DNA from: Acetobacteraceae bacterium
GTDB taxonomy: Bacteria; Pseudomonadota; Alphaproteobacteria; Acetobacterales; Acetobacteraceae
Reading direction: 5' to 3'
Assembly (NCBI GenBank): GCA_947478535.1
Contig: CANJXD010000025.1
Coordinates: forward strand, 1-21,820
DNA: 21,820 nt
The notes beneath the pieces are model-generated. The model ran no database searches. It was not told the origin of the DNA and was given only the letters and a program-made list of their open reading frames with translations. Below are positions 9,697 to 17,841 of this stretch, in pieces. A program made the position numbers and the translations under genes. Positions within the stretch are counted from its first letter, which is position 1, and the number at the start of each line of letters is the position of its first letter.

Positions 9697-10473
9697 ATGG
9701 CCTATGAGATGATCCTGGTGGAAACCCAGGGCCGCGTCGGCGTCATCACGCTGAACCGCCCGCAGGCGCTGAACGCGCTCTGCGACCAGCTGATGGAGGA
9801 ACTCGGCCAGGCGCTGCGCGGCTTCGATGCCGATGCCGGCATCGGCGCCATCATCATCACCGGCAGCGCCAAGGCCTTCGCGGCTGGCGCCGACATCAAG
9901 GAGATGAAGGACCGGACCTTCCCCGGTGTGTATGTCGAGGACTTCATCGCCAAGCGCTGGGAAGCCGTGCTGACCATCCAGAAGCCGGTGATCGCCGCGG
10001 TGGCGGGCTTCGCGCTGGGGGGCGGCTGCGAGCTGGCCATGATGTGCGACCTGATCCTGGCGGCGGATACCGCGAAGTTCGGCCAGCCCGAGATCAACCT
10101 CGGCGTCATCCCCGGCGCCGGCGGCACCCAGCGGCTGACGCGGGCCATCGGCAAGTCCAAGGCCATGGAAATGGTGCTGACCGGCCGGATGATGGATGCG
10201 GCGGAAGCGGAGCGGTCCAACCTCGTCTGCCGCGTCGTCCCGGCGGCCGAGTTGATGGCGGAGGCGGTGAAGATGGGGGCGAAGATCGCCTCGCTCTCCG
10301 GCCCCTCCGTCGCCATGGCGAAGGAAGCGGTGAACGCCGCCTATGAGACGACGCTGCGCGAAGGCGTGCGGTTGGAGCGCCGGCTGTTCCTCAGCCTGTT
10401 CTCGACCGAGGACCAGAAGGAAGGCATGGCCGCCTTCGCGGAAAAGCGGAAGCCGGTCTTTCAGAACCGCTGA
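9697..10473 (+). CDS. Enoyl-CoA hydratase
   Basis: The 258-aa product is a crotonase-fold enoyl-CoA hydratase, adding water across the double bond of trans-2-enoyl-CoA in fatty-acid beta-oxidation. Both catalytic glutamates are present: Glu112 in [11 protein letters not shown] and Glu132 in [17 protein letters not shown]. The oxyanion-hole segments are [10 protein letters not shown] (61-70) and FALGGG (105-110). Length and motifs fit the short-chain (mitochondrial ECHS1/PaaF-like) group closely. A GAGGGAG site precedes the ATG. The gene sits between mutM and rpsT, which is the conserved alphaproteobacterial arrangement near dnaA rather than a fatty-acid operon, so a general housekeeping role is likely. 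Confidence 0.94.
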   Translation: MAYEMILVETQGRVGVITLNRPQALNALCDQLMEELGQALRGFDADAGIGAIIITGSAKAFAAGADIKEMKDRTFPGVYVEDFIAKRWEAVLTIQKPVIAAVAGFALGGGCELAMMCDLILAADTAKFGQPEINLGVIPGAGGTQRLTRAIGKSKAMEMVLTGRMMDAAEAERSNLVCRVVPAAELMAEAVKMGAKIASLSGPSVAMAKEAVNAAYETTLREGVRLERRLFLSLFSTEDQKEGMAAFAEKRKPVFQNR

Positions 10474-10504
10474 CCCGGGTTGCGTGACTTCGGCGCGGCG
10501 TCCA

Positions 10505-10532
10505 TTGACTCTGGCAAGGGCCTGGGGATAGA
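10505..10532 (+). promoter_or_regulatory. Possible promoter for rpsT
   Basis: TTGACT (10505-10510), the same -35 hexamer as in front of rplU, is followed after 16 bases by GATAGA (10527-10532), a weak -10 element. Transcription would start near 10540, giving a leader of about 60 bases before rpsT. Confidence 0.45.
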
Positions 10533-10601
10533 AACCGCGCCTTCGCCGGAGAGGTTCCTCCCCGGCTTCCGAAACATCACGACTGGTCAGACACCGCACC
10601 C

Positions 10602-10880
10602 ATGGCGAACACGCCCTCTGCGCGCAAGCGCATCCGCCAGACCGAGAAGCGCACGGAGCGTAACCGCGCCCGCAGGTCCCGCGTGCGTACCTTCCTCCGC
10701 AAGGTCGAGCTGGCGATTGCCGGCGGCGACAAGGGCGCGGCGCAGACCGCCTTCCAGGCGGCACAGCCTGAACTGCAGCGCGCGGCTGGCAAGGGCGTGT
10801 TCCACGCCAACACCATCTCCCGCAAGCTGTCGCGCCTTTCGGCGCGCATCAAGGCCATCGGCGCTTCCGCCCAGGCCTGA
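10602..10880 (+). CDS. rpsT: 30S ribosomal protein S20
   Basis: The 92-aa product is the small-subunit protein S20, which binds 16S rRNA early in assembly. It has the typical [17 protein letters not shown] start, an arginine-rich helix ([17 protein letters not shown]) and the C-terminal motif around [19 protein letters not shown]. Length is normal for alphaproteobacteria. It is a single-gene unit with its own likely promoter, followed by a strong hairpin at 10896-10917, and lies upstream of dnaA as in many relatives. Confidence 0.96.
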   Translation: MANTPSARKRIRQTEKRTERNRARRSRVRTFLRKVELAIAGGDKGAAQTAFQAAQPELQRAAGKGVFHANTISRKLSRLSARIKAIGASAQA

Positions 10881-11246
10881 GCTGACCCCGGCGCCGGGTC
10901 GCCCCTTCGGGCGGCCCAGTTGCGCTGGTTCTGCCTCCCCATCGCGACAATGCAGCCCATGATGATCCGCAGGTGATGCGGTTCGCCATGGGCAGATATT
11001 GCTCGCATACCCGTCCAATCTTCGATTGAATACTTTCAACCTTGCGGGAAATGCTTCTCCCGCGGTGCAGTAGTCAGGCGCAGTAATCATTTGCGCTGGT
11101 CGATCCGGACGGTTAGCTTTGGTGACGCAGCGCGCCTCCCCCCCGGACCAAGCGCCGCTGCCTCCCCCCCCGGGCGGTTTCGCCGCCGCCGGCCTTTTGC
11201 AACGCTATTGCCCGCTTGGGCTTGATGAGGTTGGCAGGTGCGTCGC
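10881..11246. other. Intergenic region between rpsT and dnaA
   Basis: These 366 bases hold no convincing gene. They contain the rpsT terminator hairpin, an AT-rich middle (about 10990-11100) with two small inverted repeats (CAATC/GATTG at 11016-11028 and GCGGGA/TCCCGC at 11044-11063), and two long C runs near 11138-11144 and 11164-11171. The dnaA promoter must lie here or upstream. I looked for DnaA boxes of the TTATNCACA type on both strands and found none, so this does not look like oriC. Confidence 0.6.
10896..10917 (+). terminator. Terminator-like hairpin after rpsT
   Basis: GGGTCGCCC (10896-10904) pairs with GGGCGGCCC (10909-10917) through nine pairs including one T-G, closing a CTTC loop. 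It starts 16 bases after the rpsT stop codon. The following sequence is only weakly T-rich. Confidence 0.5.
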
Positions 11247-12794
11247 ATGGATAGTGCGGTCGGTCCGTCGTCTCCCTCTCCCCCGGCACAGCTGGCGGAG
11301 GTATGGGCCCGCATTCGCGGCCGCCTTCGGGAAGAAGTCGGCGAGGTCGAATACCGAACCTGGCTGCGCCAGATGACGCTTTCGGCCGTGCAGGGCGATG
11401 AGGTCATCGTCGTGCTGCCGACCCGCTTCCTGCGCGACTGGGTCCGCGGCCATTATGGCGACCGCCTGCGCGCCCTCTGGCAGTCCGAATTGCCGGCGAT
11501 CCGCCGCGTCGAATTCCGCGTGACGCCGGAGGTAAAGGCCACCGAGGCACGGCCCGTGGACGCGTCCCGCCGCCCCGCTACAGAGCCCCTGGAGCCTTCG
11601 GGCCTCGCGGAGCCGCTGGGCGGCCGTCCTACCCAGCCACGCGCGTCCGAATCTCGTGCGTCGGAACCCCGCATCGGCGAGCCTCGCATCGGTGAGCCCC
11701 GCATCGGGGAAAGTCGCGCCACCGAGACGCGTGTGGCCGATCCCCGCGGCGACTGGGCGGCGCCGCTCGATCCGCGCTTCACCTTCGACACCTTCGTCGT
11801 CGGCAAGCCCAATGAATTCGCCTATGCCTGCGCTCGTCGCGTGGCGGAACGCCCGGCGAGCCCCGGCTTCAACCCGCTGTTCCTCTATGGCGGCGTCGGC
11901 CTCGGCAAGACGCATCTGATGCATGCCGTCGCCTGGGCGATCCGCGAGCACGGCGCGGCGGAAGGCCGCCAGCCGCCCTCCGTCGCCTATATGTCGGCCG
12001 AGAAATTCATGTACCGCTTCATCGCGGCGCTGCGCTCGCAGTCCACGATGGAATTCAAGGAAAGCCTGCGTTCCGTCGATGTGCTGCTGATCGACGACCT
12101 GCAGTTCCTCATCGGCAAGGACAATACGCAGGAGGAATTCTTCCATACCTTCAACGCGCTGATCGATGCCGGCAAGCAGATCGTCGTCAGCGCGGACAAG
12201 TCGCCCTCCGACCTCTCGGGCATCGAGGACCGGCTGCGCACGCGGCTCGGCTGCGGCATGGTCGCGGATCTGCATGCGACGACCTATGAGCTCCGCATCT
12301 CGATCCTGCAGGCCAAGGCGCAGACGCAGGGCGTGCCGGTGCCGGCGAAGGTGATGGAATTCCTCGCCCACAAGATCACCTCCAATGTGCGGGAGCTGGA
12401 AGGCGCGCTGAACCGGCTGGTCGCACATGCCAATCTGTTCGGCCGCCCGGTCACGCTGGAAGGCGCGCAGGAGGTGCTGCACGACATCCTCCGCGCGCAT
12501 GACCGCCGCGTGACCATCGAGGAAATCCAGAAGCGCGTGGCGGAGCACTACAATATCCGCCTGACCGACATGTCCTCCCCCCGCCGGGCGCGGAACGTGG
12601 CGCGGCCGCGGCAGGTGGCGATGTACTTGGCGAAGCAGCTCACCAGCCGGTCCCTGCCGGAAATCGGCCGCCGCTTTGGCGGGCGCGACCACACCACGGT
12701 GATGCACGCGGTCAGCCGGGTGGCGGAACTGATGCAGGCCGATGCCGCCTTCGCCGAGGATGTCGAGCTTCTGCGGCGGATGCTCGAGACCTGA
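11247..12794 (+). CDS. dnaA: Chromosomal replication initiator protein DnaA
   Basis: The 515-aa product is the AAA+ initiator that opens oriC. Domain I (about 12-92) has the WARIRGRLREEVGEVEYRTWL type start. Domain II (about 93-175) is a linker that contains seven pentapeptide repeats at 132-166. Domain III shows Walker A GGVGLGKTH (215-223), Walker B LLIDD (280-284) and the SNVRELEGALNRL block (379-391). Domain IV has the DNA-binding signature GRDHTTVMHA (479-488). An in-frame GTG at 11238 exists, but AGG at 11236-11238 is well placed for the ATG at 11247. dnaN and recF do not follow, as is usual in alphaproteobacteria. Confidence 0.96.
   Translation: MDSAVGPSSPSPPAQLAEVWARIRGRLREEVGEVEYRTWLRQMTLSAVQGDEVIVVLPTRFLRDWVRGHYGDRLRALWQSELPAIRRVEFRVTPEVKATEARPVDASRRPATEPLEPSGLAEPLGGRPTQPRASESRASEPRIGEPRIGEPRIGESRATETRVADPRGDWAAPLDPRFTFDTFVVGKPNEFAYACARRVAERPASPGFNPLFLYGGVGLGKTHLMHAVAWAIREHGAAEGRQPPSVAYMSAEKFMYRFIAALRSQSTMEFKESLRSVDVLLIDDLQFLIGKDNTQEEFFHTFNALIDAGKQIVVSADKSPSDLSGIEDRLRTRLGCGMVADLHATTYELRISILQAKAQTQGVPVPAKVMEFLAHKITSNVRELEGALNRLVAHANLFGRPVTLEGAQEVLHDILRAHDRRVTIEEIQKRVAEHYNIRLTDMSSPRRARNVARPRQVAMYLAKQLTSRSLPEIGRRFGGRDHTTVMHAVSRVAELMQADAAFAEDVELLRRMLET
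11640..11744 (+). repeat. Seven 15-bp tandem repeats within dnaA
   Basis: Seven in-frame 15-base units encode RASES, RASEP, RIGEP, RIGEP, RIGES, RATET and RVADP (DnaA residues 132-166). The three central units are nearly identical at DNA level (CGCATCGGNGAG plus two bases), and the outer ones have diverged. The alternation of Arg and Glu suggests a charged, probably flexible linker. Confidence 0.9.
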
Positions 12795-12848
12795 GCTGAC
12801 GACACCGGGGTTGAAGCGCAAGCCAAGCATCGCCATGCTCCATCCCGC

Positions 12849-13388
12849 ATGGATGTTGCCACCGATCTCGCCCCGCTGCTGAACGCCGTCGCCGGGGGCG
12901 ATCGCGTGGCCTTGCGCTCGGTCTATGAACGGCAATCCGTCCGGCTCTTCGGGGTGGCCAACGCCATCTTGCGGGACCGCGACGCGGCGGCGGATGCGCT
13001 TCAGGACGCCTTCCTCAACATCGCCCGCCGCGCGGGGCAGTTCGACGCCAGCCGTGGCAGCGCGGAAGCCTGGCTGGCCGCGATCGTCCGCTACGCCGCA
13101 CTCGACCTCGCCCGTGCGCGGGGGCGGGAGATTCCGACCGATGACCCCGGCCTTGGCGATACACCGGTGGAGGCGGATGCGCTGGATCGCATTGCCGCCG
13201 AAGCCGAGGGCGCGCGGCTGCGCGAATGTCTTTCGGCGCTCGAGGAACGCAACCGCCGCGGCATCGTCCTCGCCTTCGTGCATGGCTTGAGCCACGCGCA
13301 GATCGCCGCCCAGCTCGATCTGCCGCTGGGTACGGTGAAGGCCTGGATCCGTCGCGGCCTGCTGCGGCTGCGGGAGTGCCTGGCATGA
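12849..13388 (+). CDS. ECF-type RNA polymerase sigma factor (SigK/ECF19-like)
   Basis: The 179-aa product is an extracytoplasmic-function sigma factor with only regions 2 and 4. Region 2 spans about 24-90 (RSVYERQSVRLFGVANAIL through YAALDLARARG) and region 4 about 123-175, with the helix-turn-helix around LSHAQIAAQLDLPLGTVKAWIRRGL. It overlaps the next gene by four bases (ATGA), and that gene encodes an RskA-type anti-sigma factor; the pairing supports a SigK-like group. No strong ribosome-binding site is visible before the ATG at 12849. It lies 54 bases downstream of dnaA and may receive read-through. No clear ECF-type autoregulatory promoter was seen upstream. Confidence 0.93.
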   Translation: MDVATDLAPLLNAVAGGDRVALRSVYERQSVRLFGVANAILRDRDAAADALQDAFLNIARRAGQFDASRGSAEAWLAAIVRYAALDLARARGREIPTDDPGLGDTPVEADALDRIAAEAEGARLRECLSALEERNRRGIVLAFVHGLSHAQIAAQLDLPLGTVKAWIRRGLLRLRECLA

Positions 13389-14071
13389 GCATGACCGACG
13401 AAGACCGGGACGCGCTGGCCGGCGAATACGTCCTCGGCACGCTGGAGGCGCGGGAGGCCGCCGCGGTCGCCGCCGCCCTGCCGTTTGATGCGGCCCTGGG
13501 CGAGGCGGTGGCGCGGTGGGATGCGAGGCTGGCGCCCCTCGCGGTGCTGGCGCCGCAGGAAGCGCCGCCGCCCGGTCTCTGGGCCCGCATCGAGGCGCGG
13601 CTCGACCCCACTCGGAGCGCGCCTGCCGCGCCGTGGTGGCGGCGCCTGCTGGAGCCATGGCGCGCCGGGGCCTTGGGGGCGTCCGCCGTCGCGGCGGGCC
13701 TCGCCGCCATCCTGCTGCTGCGGCCGGTGCCGGAAGCCCGGCTGATGACCGTGCTGCTGACCGATCGCGAACAGCCGGCCTGGCTGGTCGAGGCCGATGG
13801 GCAGGGGATCCGCCTCGCCTCGCTGAACACGCGCCCGGCGCCCGCCGACCGGGTGCTGGAATTGTGGGCGCTGCCGCAGGGGGCGACGGCACCGACCTCG
13901 CTCGGCCTGATCCCCGCCGATGGCCGCATCACCGTGCGCCCCACGACGATCCGGCCCTCCCCGGGCATGCTGATCGAGATCACGCTGGAGCCGCCGGGCG
14001 GGTCGCCGATCGGGCGGCCGACCGGGCCGATCCAGTTCATCGGCCGCCTGGCACCCGCCACGGCAAGCTGA
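13385..14071 (+). CDS. RskA-family transmembrane anti-sigma factor
   Basis: The 228-aa product is expected to hold the upstream sigma factor inactive at the inner membrane. Residues 1-60 form the cytoplasmic sigma-binding part, including the typical LAGEYVLGTLEARE start. A single membrane segment lies near 94-113 (AGALGASAVAAGLAAILLL). Residues from about 117 to 222 match the periplasmic RskA C-terminal domain, with the LELWALPQG and SLGLIPADG blocks. No HxxxCxxC zinc motif is present. The ATG at 13385 overlaps the sigma-gene stop, implying translational coupling. The signal that would trigger regulated proteolysis cannot be read here. Confidence 0.9.
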   Translation: MSMTDEDRDALAGEYVLGTLEAREAAAVAAALPFDAALGEAVARWDARLAPLAVLAPQEAPPPGLWARIEARLDPTRSAPAAPWWRRLLEPWRAGALGASAVAAGLAAILLLRPVPEARLMTVLLTDREQPAWLVEADGQGIRLASLNTRPAPADRVLELWALPQGATAPTSLGLIPADGRITVRPTTIRPSPGMLIEITLEPPGGSPIGRPTGPIQFIGRLAPATAS

Positions 14072-14164
14072 GCCGCTGCGGGACGCTCTTGCCAGGCGTG
14101 TTGCGCTTGCAGCAATCTTGCCCCCTGGCCGCCGGATCATGAGCGGGCCGGATGGGAGAGAGAC

Positions 14165-15394
14165 ATGGTCCGCAAGACGTTCGCGGTAGCCAGCTTCCTG
14201 GCTGCGCTTTTCACGGTGCCTTGCCTGGCGCCCGCCGTGGCGCAGCCCGCGCCCCCCGTGCCCGGCTGGGCGATCGGCCGGCCGGACGGCTCGACCCTCG
14301 CCCCGCATGCGCCGCGCCTGACGGTGACGCCGCAGGACCAGCTTCCGATTGGCGCGCTGCGCCTGCCGGCCGGGTTTTCCGCCGCCGTCTTCGCCCATGG
14401 CATCCCCGGCGCACGCATGATGGCGGAAGGACCGAACGGCACGGTCTTCGCCGGCACCCGCGCCATCGGCCGGGTCTATGCCATCACGCGCAACGCCGAT
14501 GGCACGACGCGCACCCGCACCATCGCTCAGGGGCTGAACAATCCGAACGGTATCGTGATGGTGGGCAACAGCCTCTATGTCATCGCGCTGAACCGGGTGC
14601 TGCGCTACGACAATATCGAAGCCAATCTCGATAATATCCCCGCACCCGTGGACATGACGGCGGCCTTCGGCCTGCCGAACGACGCCGATCACGGCGGCAA
14701 TCATTTCTGGAAATTCGCAACCCTCGGGCCGGATGGGCGGATCTACACAAACGTCGGCGCGCCCTGCAACATCTGCAGCATCGACCGCGAACGCTTCGCG
14801 CTGCTCGTCTCCTTCAACCCCGATGGCAGCGACCGGCGGGTCGAGGCGCGGGGCGTGCGGAACAGCGTCGGCATGGCGCATCACCCGATCACGCGGGAGC
14901 TGTGGGCCAGCAACAACAGCCGCGACTGGGCGGGCGATGACAGCCCCGATGACACGCTGTACCGCGTGCGCCGCGTCGGCGAGGATTTCGGCTATCCCTT
15001 CTGCGTCGGCGCCTGGGCCGATCCGCAGGAGAATGCGGGGCGCAACTGCTCCGAGTTCTCCCAGCCCGCCGCTTTGCTCGGCCCGCATGTCGCGGCCCTC
15101 GGGATGCGCTTCTACACCGGCACGATGTTCCCGGAGCAGTACCGCAACCAGATCTTTATCGCCCGCCGCGGATCGTGGAACCGCTCGCGCCTGACCGGCT
15201 TCGACGTGGTGCTGGCGAAGATCGACGCGCAGGGCAATGTGACGGCGGTCGAGGAATTCATGTCCGGGCTGCGCGATGACGCGAACCAGCGCTTCCTCGG
15301 CCGTCCGGTCGATGTGCAGGTGCTGCGCGATGGCTCGATGCTCGTGGCGGATGAGCAGATGGGCGCGATCTACCGCATCACCTATCGCCAGTGA
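14165..15394 (+). CDS. PQQ-dependent sorbosone/glucose dehydrogenase-like protein
   Basis: The 409-aa product is a secreted six-bladed beta-propeller of the soluble aldose/sorbosone dehydrogenase family, which oxidises sugars with pyrroloquinoline quinone. A signal peptide covers about residues 1-27. Motifs that fit PQQ/Ca sites are GLNNPNGI (123-130), HGG with His176 (candidate base), GVRNSVGMAHHP (230-241) and NNSRDW (250-255), with GYPFC later. A Cys-x2-Cys at 201-204 is unusual and may form a disulfide. The start has a strong GGGAGAGAG site. The stop overlaps the start of a cytochrome c gene (GTGA), so electrons probably pass to that protein. The sugar substrate is unknown, and no pqq synthesis genes are in the window. 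Confidence 0.87.
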   Translation: MVRKTFAVASFLAALFTVPCLAPAVAQPAPPVPGWAIGRPDGSTLAPHAPRLTVTPQDQLPIGALRLPAGFSAAVFAHGIPGARMMAEGPNGTVFAGTRAIGRVYAITRNADGTTRTRTIAQGLNNPNGIVMVGNSLYVIALNRVLRYDNIEANLDNIPAPVDMTAAFGLPNDADHGGNHFWKFATLGPDGRIYTNVGAPCNICSIDRERFALLVSFNPDGSDRRVEARGVRNSVGMAHHPITRELWASNNSRDWAGDDSPDDTLYRVRRVGEDFGYPFCVGAWADPQENAGRNCSEFSQPAALLGPHVAALGMRFYTGTMFPEQYRNQIFIARRGSWNRSRLTGFDVVLAKIDAQGNVTAVEEFMSGLRDDANQRFLGRPVDVQVLRDGSMLVADEQMGAIYRITYRQ

Positions 15395-15993
15395 TCCCCT
15401 GGCGCTTGTCGGCGGCGGCCTTGCTGGCCGCAGCACTTCTTCTCGGCCTCTCGGGCGGCGCCATGGCGCAGGATGCGCGGCGTGGCGCCAGCCTCGCGGC
15501 GCATGCCTGCAGCAATTGCCACGGCGCGGATGGGCGCAGCCAGATGGAGGGCATCCCCTCCCTCGCGGGGCAGCCGGCCGATTTCATCACGCTCCAGCTC
15601 ATCCTGTTCCGGGAGGGGCTGCGCGACGTACCGGCGATGACGGCCTTCGCCGCCAATCTGCCGGACAAGGACATCGAGGACCTCGCAGCCTTCTTCACAG
15701 GGCTGCCGCCAGGCCCGCCGGATGACCGGCGGCCGCGCGACGCGGCGCTGTTCGCGGCCGGGGAGGCACTGGTCGGGCCGCGGTACTGCGGGGTTTGCCA
15801 CCTGCCGGATTTCCGCGGTCGCAACCAGATCCCGCGCATCGCCGGCCAGAGGGAGGATTTTCTGGCGCGTACGATGACGGAGTATCGGGACGGGCGGCGG
15901 GCCGCCGCGGATACCCAGATGAACGGCGCCGTCTATGGCATCACCAATGCCGAGATCGCCGCCCTCGCGCATTATCTCGCCCAAAGGGACTGA
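15391..15993 (+). CDS. Dihaem class I cytochrome c (c4-like)
   Basis: The 200-aa product is an exported electron carrier with two haem c sites, CSNCH (40-44) and CGVCH (133-137). Probable axial methionines are Met83 (VPAMTAF) and Met178 (DTQMNGAV), spaced as in two cytochrome c4-like halves. The signal peptide is about residues 1-27 (MIPWRLSAAALLAAALLLGL onward). Translation probably starts at GTG 15391, overlapping the previous stop by four bases. It is the likely electron acceptor of the PQQ dehydrogenase, feeding a terminal oxidase. Its stop codon lies inside the first unit of a 13-base tandem repeat. Confidence 0.92.
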   Translation: MIPWRLSAAALLAAALLLGLSGGAMAQDARRGASLAAHACSNCHGADGRSQMEGIPSLAGQPADFITLQLILFREGLRDVPAMTAFAANLPDKDIEDLAAFFTGLPPGPPDDRRPRDAALFAAGEALVGPRYCGVCHLPDFRGRNQIPRIAGQREDFLARTMTEYRDGRRAAADTQMNGAVYGITNAEIAALAHYLAQRD

Positions 15994-16032
15994 CCAAAGG
16001 GACTGGCCAGAGGGACTGACCAGAGGGAGTGA
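15981..16032 (+). repeat. Four 13-bp tandem repeats over the cytochrome stop codon
   Basis: Units are CCAAAGGGACTGA, CCAAAGGGACTGG, CCAGAGGGACTGA and CCAGAGGGAGTGA. The first unit encodes the last residues and stop codon of the cytochrome; the other three are noncoding copies. The unit differences suggest stepwise duplication followed by point changes. Confidence 0.92.
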
Positions 16033-16157
16033 TCCGGAGAGGCCGTTCACAGGTAGCGCCGAAAGCCGGATTTTTTCCGGTCTCGCGCTTGCGGCACTGG
16101 CATGACAGGTCCAAACCGCCGCATTCCCGCCACCCCATCCGGGTATGCCCCACCGCG

Positions 16158-17066
16158 ATGCAGGTCTATCTGCCGATCGCCGAAATGTCCGTGGATGCCC
16201 TGCTGCTGCTGGGCATCGGCTTCGGCGTGGGCTGGCTCTCGGGCCTGTTTGGCGTGGGTGGCGGCTTTCTGCTGACGCCGGTGCTGATCCTGATCGGCAT
16301 CCCTTCCTCCGTCGCGGTGGGTTCCGGCGCGAACCAGACGCTCGGTGCCTCCGTCTCCGGCCTCATCGCGCAGTGGCGGCGCGGCAATGTCGATCTCCGC
16401 ATGGGGACGGTGCTGCTGATCGGTGGCTTCGTGGGCTCGCTGCTTGGCGTGCAGTTGTTCGCTTGGCTACGTCGCGCGGGGCAAGTCGATCTCGCGGTCG
16501 CGGTGTTCTATGTCGTGGTGCTCGGCACCGTCGGCGCGCTGATGGTCAGGGAAAGCGTCACCGCCATCCTGCGCCGCCGGCGGGCCCGGCCGCGCCGCCT
16601 GCATGAGCATCTCTGGATGCATGGGTTGCCGTTCAAGATGCGGTTCCGCAAGTCGCGGCTCTACATCTCCGTGATCCCGCCGCTGGTCATCGGCTTCTCC
16701 ATCGGCGTGCTGTCCGCCGTGATGGGCGTGGGCGGCGGCTTCATGCTGGTGCCGGCGATGATCTACCTGCTCGGCATGCCGACGGCGGTGGTCATTGGCA
16801 CCTCGCTGTTCCAGGTCGTCTTCGTCACCGCCAATGTCACCTTCCTGCAGGCCATCCAGGTCGGCAGCGTCGATATCGTGCTGACGGTCCTGTTGCTGGC
16901 CGGTGGCGTCATCGGCGCGCAGCTTGGCGCCGCCATGGGTGGCAAGCTGCGCGGCGAGGAAACCCGGGTCCTGCTCGGCGCCCTCGTGCTCAGCGTCGCG
17001 CTGGCCCTGCTGTGGGACCTGTTGCGGGTACCGGAACAGTTGTTCGTCATCGGCCCCGTGCCTTGA
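16158..17066 (+). CDS. TSUP (TauE/SafE) family membrane permease
   Basis: The 302-aa product is an inner-membrane protein of the TSUP family, which is linked to export or uptake of sulfite, sulfoacetate and other sulfur or organic anions. It shows the family's internal duplication: GFGVGWLSGLFGVGGGFLLTP (from 21) and GFSIGVLSAVMGVGGGFMLVP (from 179), each followed by a G-[IM]-P turn. About eight hydrophobic segments are visible, with a basic loop at 138-168. The frame is open from 16029, but the ATG at 16158 starts at the expected distance before the first helix. A TIGR02186 gene follows after 13 bases. The transported anion cannot be told from the sequence. Confidence 0.92.
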   Translation: MQVYLPIAEMSVDALLLLGIGFGVGWLSGLFGVGGGFLLTPVLILIGIPSSVAVGSGANQTLGASVSGLIAQWRRGNVDLRMGTVLLIGGFVGSLLGVQLFAWLRRAGQVDLAVAVFYVVVLGTVGALMVRESVTAILRRRRARPRRLHEHLWMHGLPFKMRFRKSRLYISVIPPLVIGFSIGVLSAVMGVGGGFMLVPAMIYLLGMPTAVVIGTSLFQVVFVTANVTFLQAIQVGSVDIVLTVLLLAGGVIGAQLGAAMGGKLRGEETRVLLGALVLSVALALLWDLLRVPEQLFVIGPVP

Positions 17067-17079
17067 GGCGCCCCTTGCC

Positions 17080-17841
17080 GTGAGGTTCTGGCTGTCCTGT
17101 CTCGCCATCCTGCTGTTGGCCTTGCCCGCCGCGGCGCAGGCGCCGGCCACCCCCGTCGCGCCACCGTCCCTGGCGGCGGAGCTGTCGCTGCGCCGCATCG
17201 AGGTGACCACCGCCTTCACAGGCGGGGAGATCCTGGTCTTCGGCGCCACGGAACGGCTGATCGGCGCCGAGGGGGACGAGGTGGTGGTGCGGGCCACCGG
17301 GCCGATGACATCGATGGTCGTGCGCCAGAAAGTCTCGGTGCTGGGCTTCTGGATCAATGGTCCCGCGGCCCGCTTCAATCGGGTGCCGACCTATTGGGCC
17401 CTGGCCGCGACCAGCCCCCTGCCGGTGCTGCTGGATGATGTCGAACGCTCCGACCTTCGCCTCGGCCTCGATATGCTGCCACTGGTGCAACTGGGCGCGC
17501 GGGGGCCGCAATTCCGCTCCGCTTTGGCGGGGCTGAAGCAGAATGCGGGTCTCTGGGTGGATCAGGCGCGGCCGATCGAGGTTTCCGGTGGCCGGCTGTT
17601 CCATGCCCGGCTGCCGCTGCCCGCCACCGTCGCCACCGGGGCCTATCAGGTGGAAGTCATGCTGGTGCGGAACCACCGGGTTGTGGCCCGGCAGGAGTTG
17701 CGCCTCGATGTGGTCCGCAGCGGCACCGCGGCCTGGATCGCCGATATCGCGCGGGACCAGCCCGTGCTCTACGGCCTGGCCTGCATCATCATGGCGGCCT
17801 TCGCGGGCTGGCTCGGCAGCGTGTTGTTCCGGAGGGGATGA
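17080..17841 (+). CDS. TIGR02186 / Alph_Pro_TM family protein
   Basis: The 253-aa product matches in layout and position the alphaproteobacterial family TIGR02186 (Pfam Alph_Pro_TM), whose function is not established. It begins with a signal peptide (MRFWLSCLAILLLALPAAAQ) from the GTG at 17080. The frame is open from 16903, but only this start gives the signal and avoids a long overlap with the permease gene. The predicted periplasmic domain has the RRIEVTTAFTGGEILVFGA strand block and VLGFWING, and a single C-terminal helix (about 227-247) ends in RR, so the domain faces the periplasm. It sits between a TSUP permease and a universal stress protein and may be a permease partner. Confidence 0.82.
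   Translation: MRFWLSCLAILLLALPAAAQAPATPVAPPSLAAELSLRRIEVTTAFTGGEILVFGATERLIGAEGDEVVVRATGPMTSMVVRQKVSVLGFWINGPAARFNRVPTYWALAATSPLPVLLDDVERSDLRLGLDMLPLVQLGARGPQFRSALAGLKQNAGLWVDQARPIEVSGGRLFHARLPLPATVATGAYQVEVMLVRNHRVVARQELRLDVVRSGTAAWIADIARDQPVLYGLACIIMAAFAGWLGSVLFRRG

Noticed and set aside
10881..11246. Possible replication origin next to dnaA
   Set aside because: No DnaA boxes close to TTATNCACA were found on either strand, and in many alphaproteobacteria oriC is not beside dnaA. The AT-rich middle is better explained as promoter DNA.
11119..11376. Plus-strand 85-codon frame overlapping the dnaA start
   Set aside because: It overlaps the conserved dnaA N-terminus in another frame, is Pro-rich and matches nothing I recognise.
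11205..13892. Minus-strand open frame of 895 codons opposite dnaA and the sigma gene
   Set aside because: It is a mirror of dnaA codon bias, with no recognisable motif or ribosome-binding site. Rejected as a GC-driven artefact.
13091..15436. Minus-strand open frame of 781 codons opposite the sigma, anti-sigma and PQQ dehydrogenase genes
   Set aside because: It covers three real genes, and its composition is that of an antisense frame.
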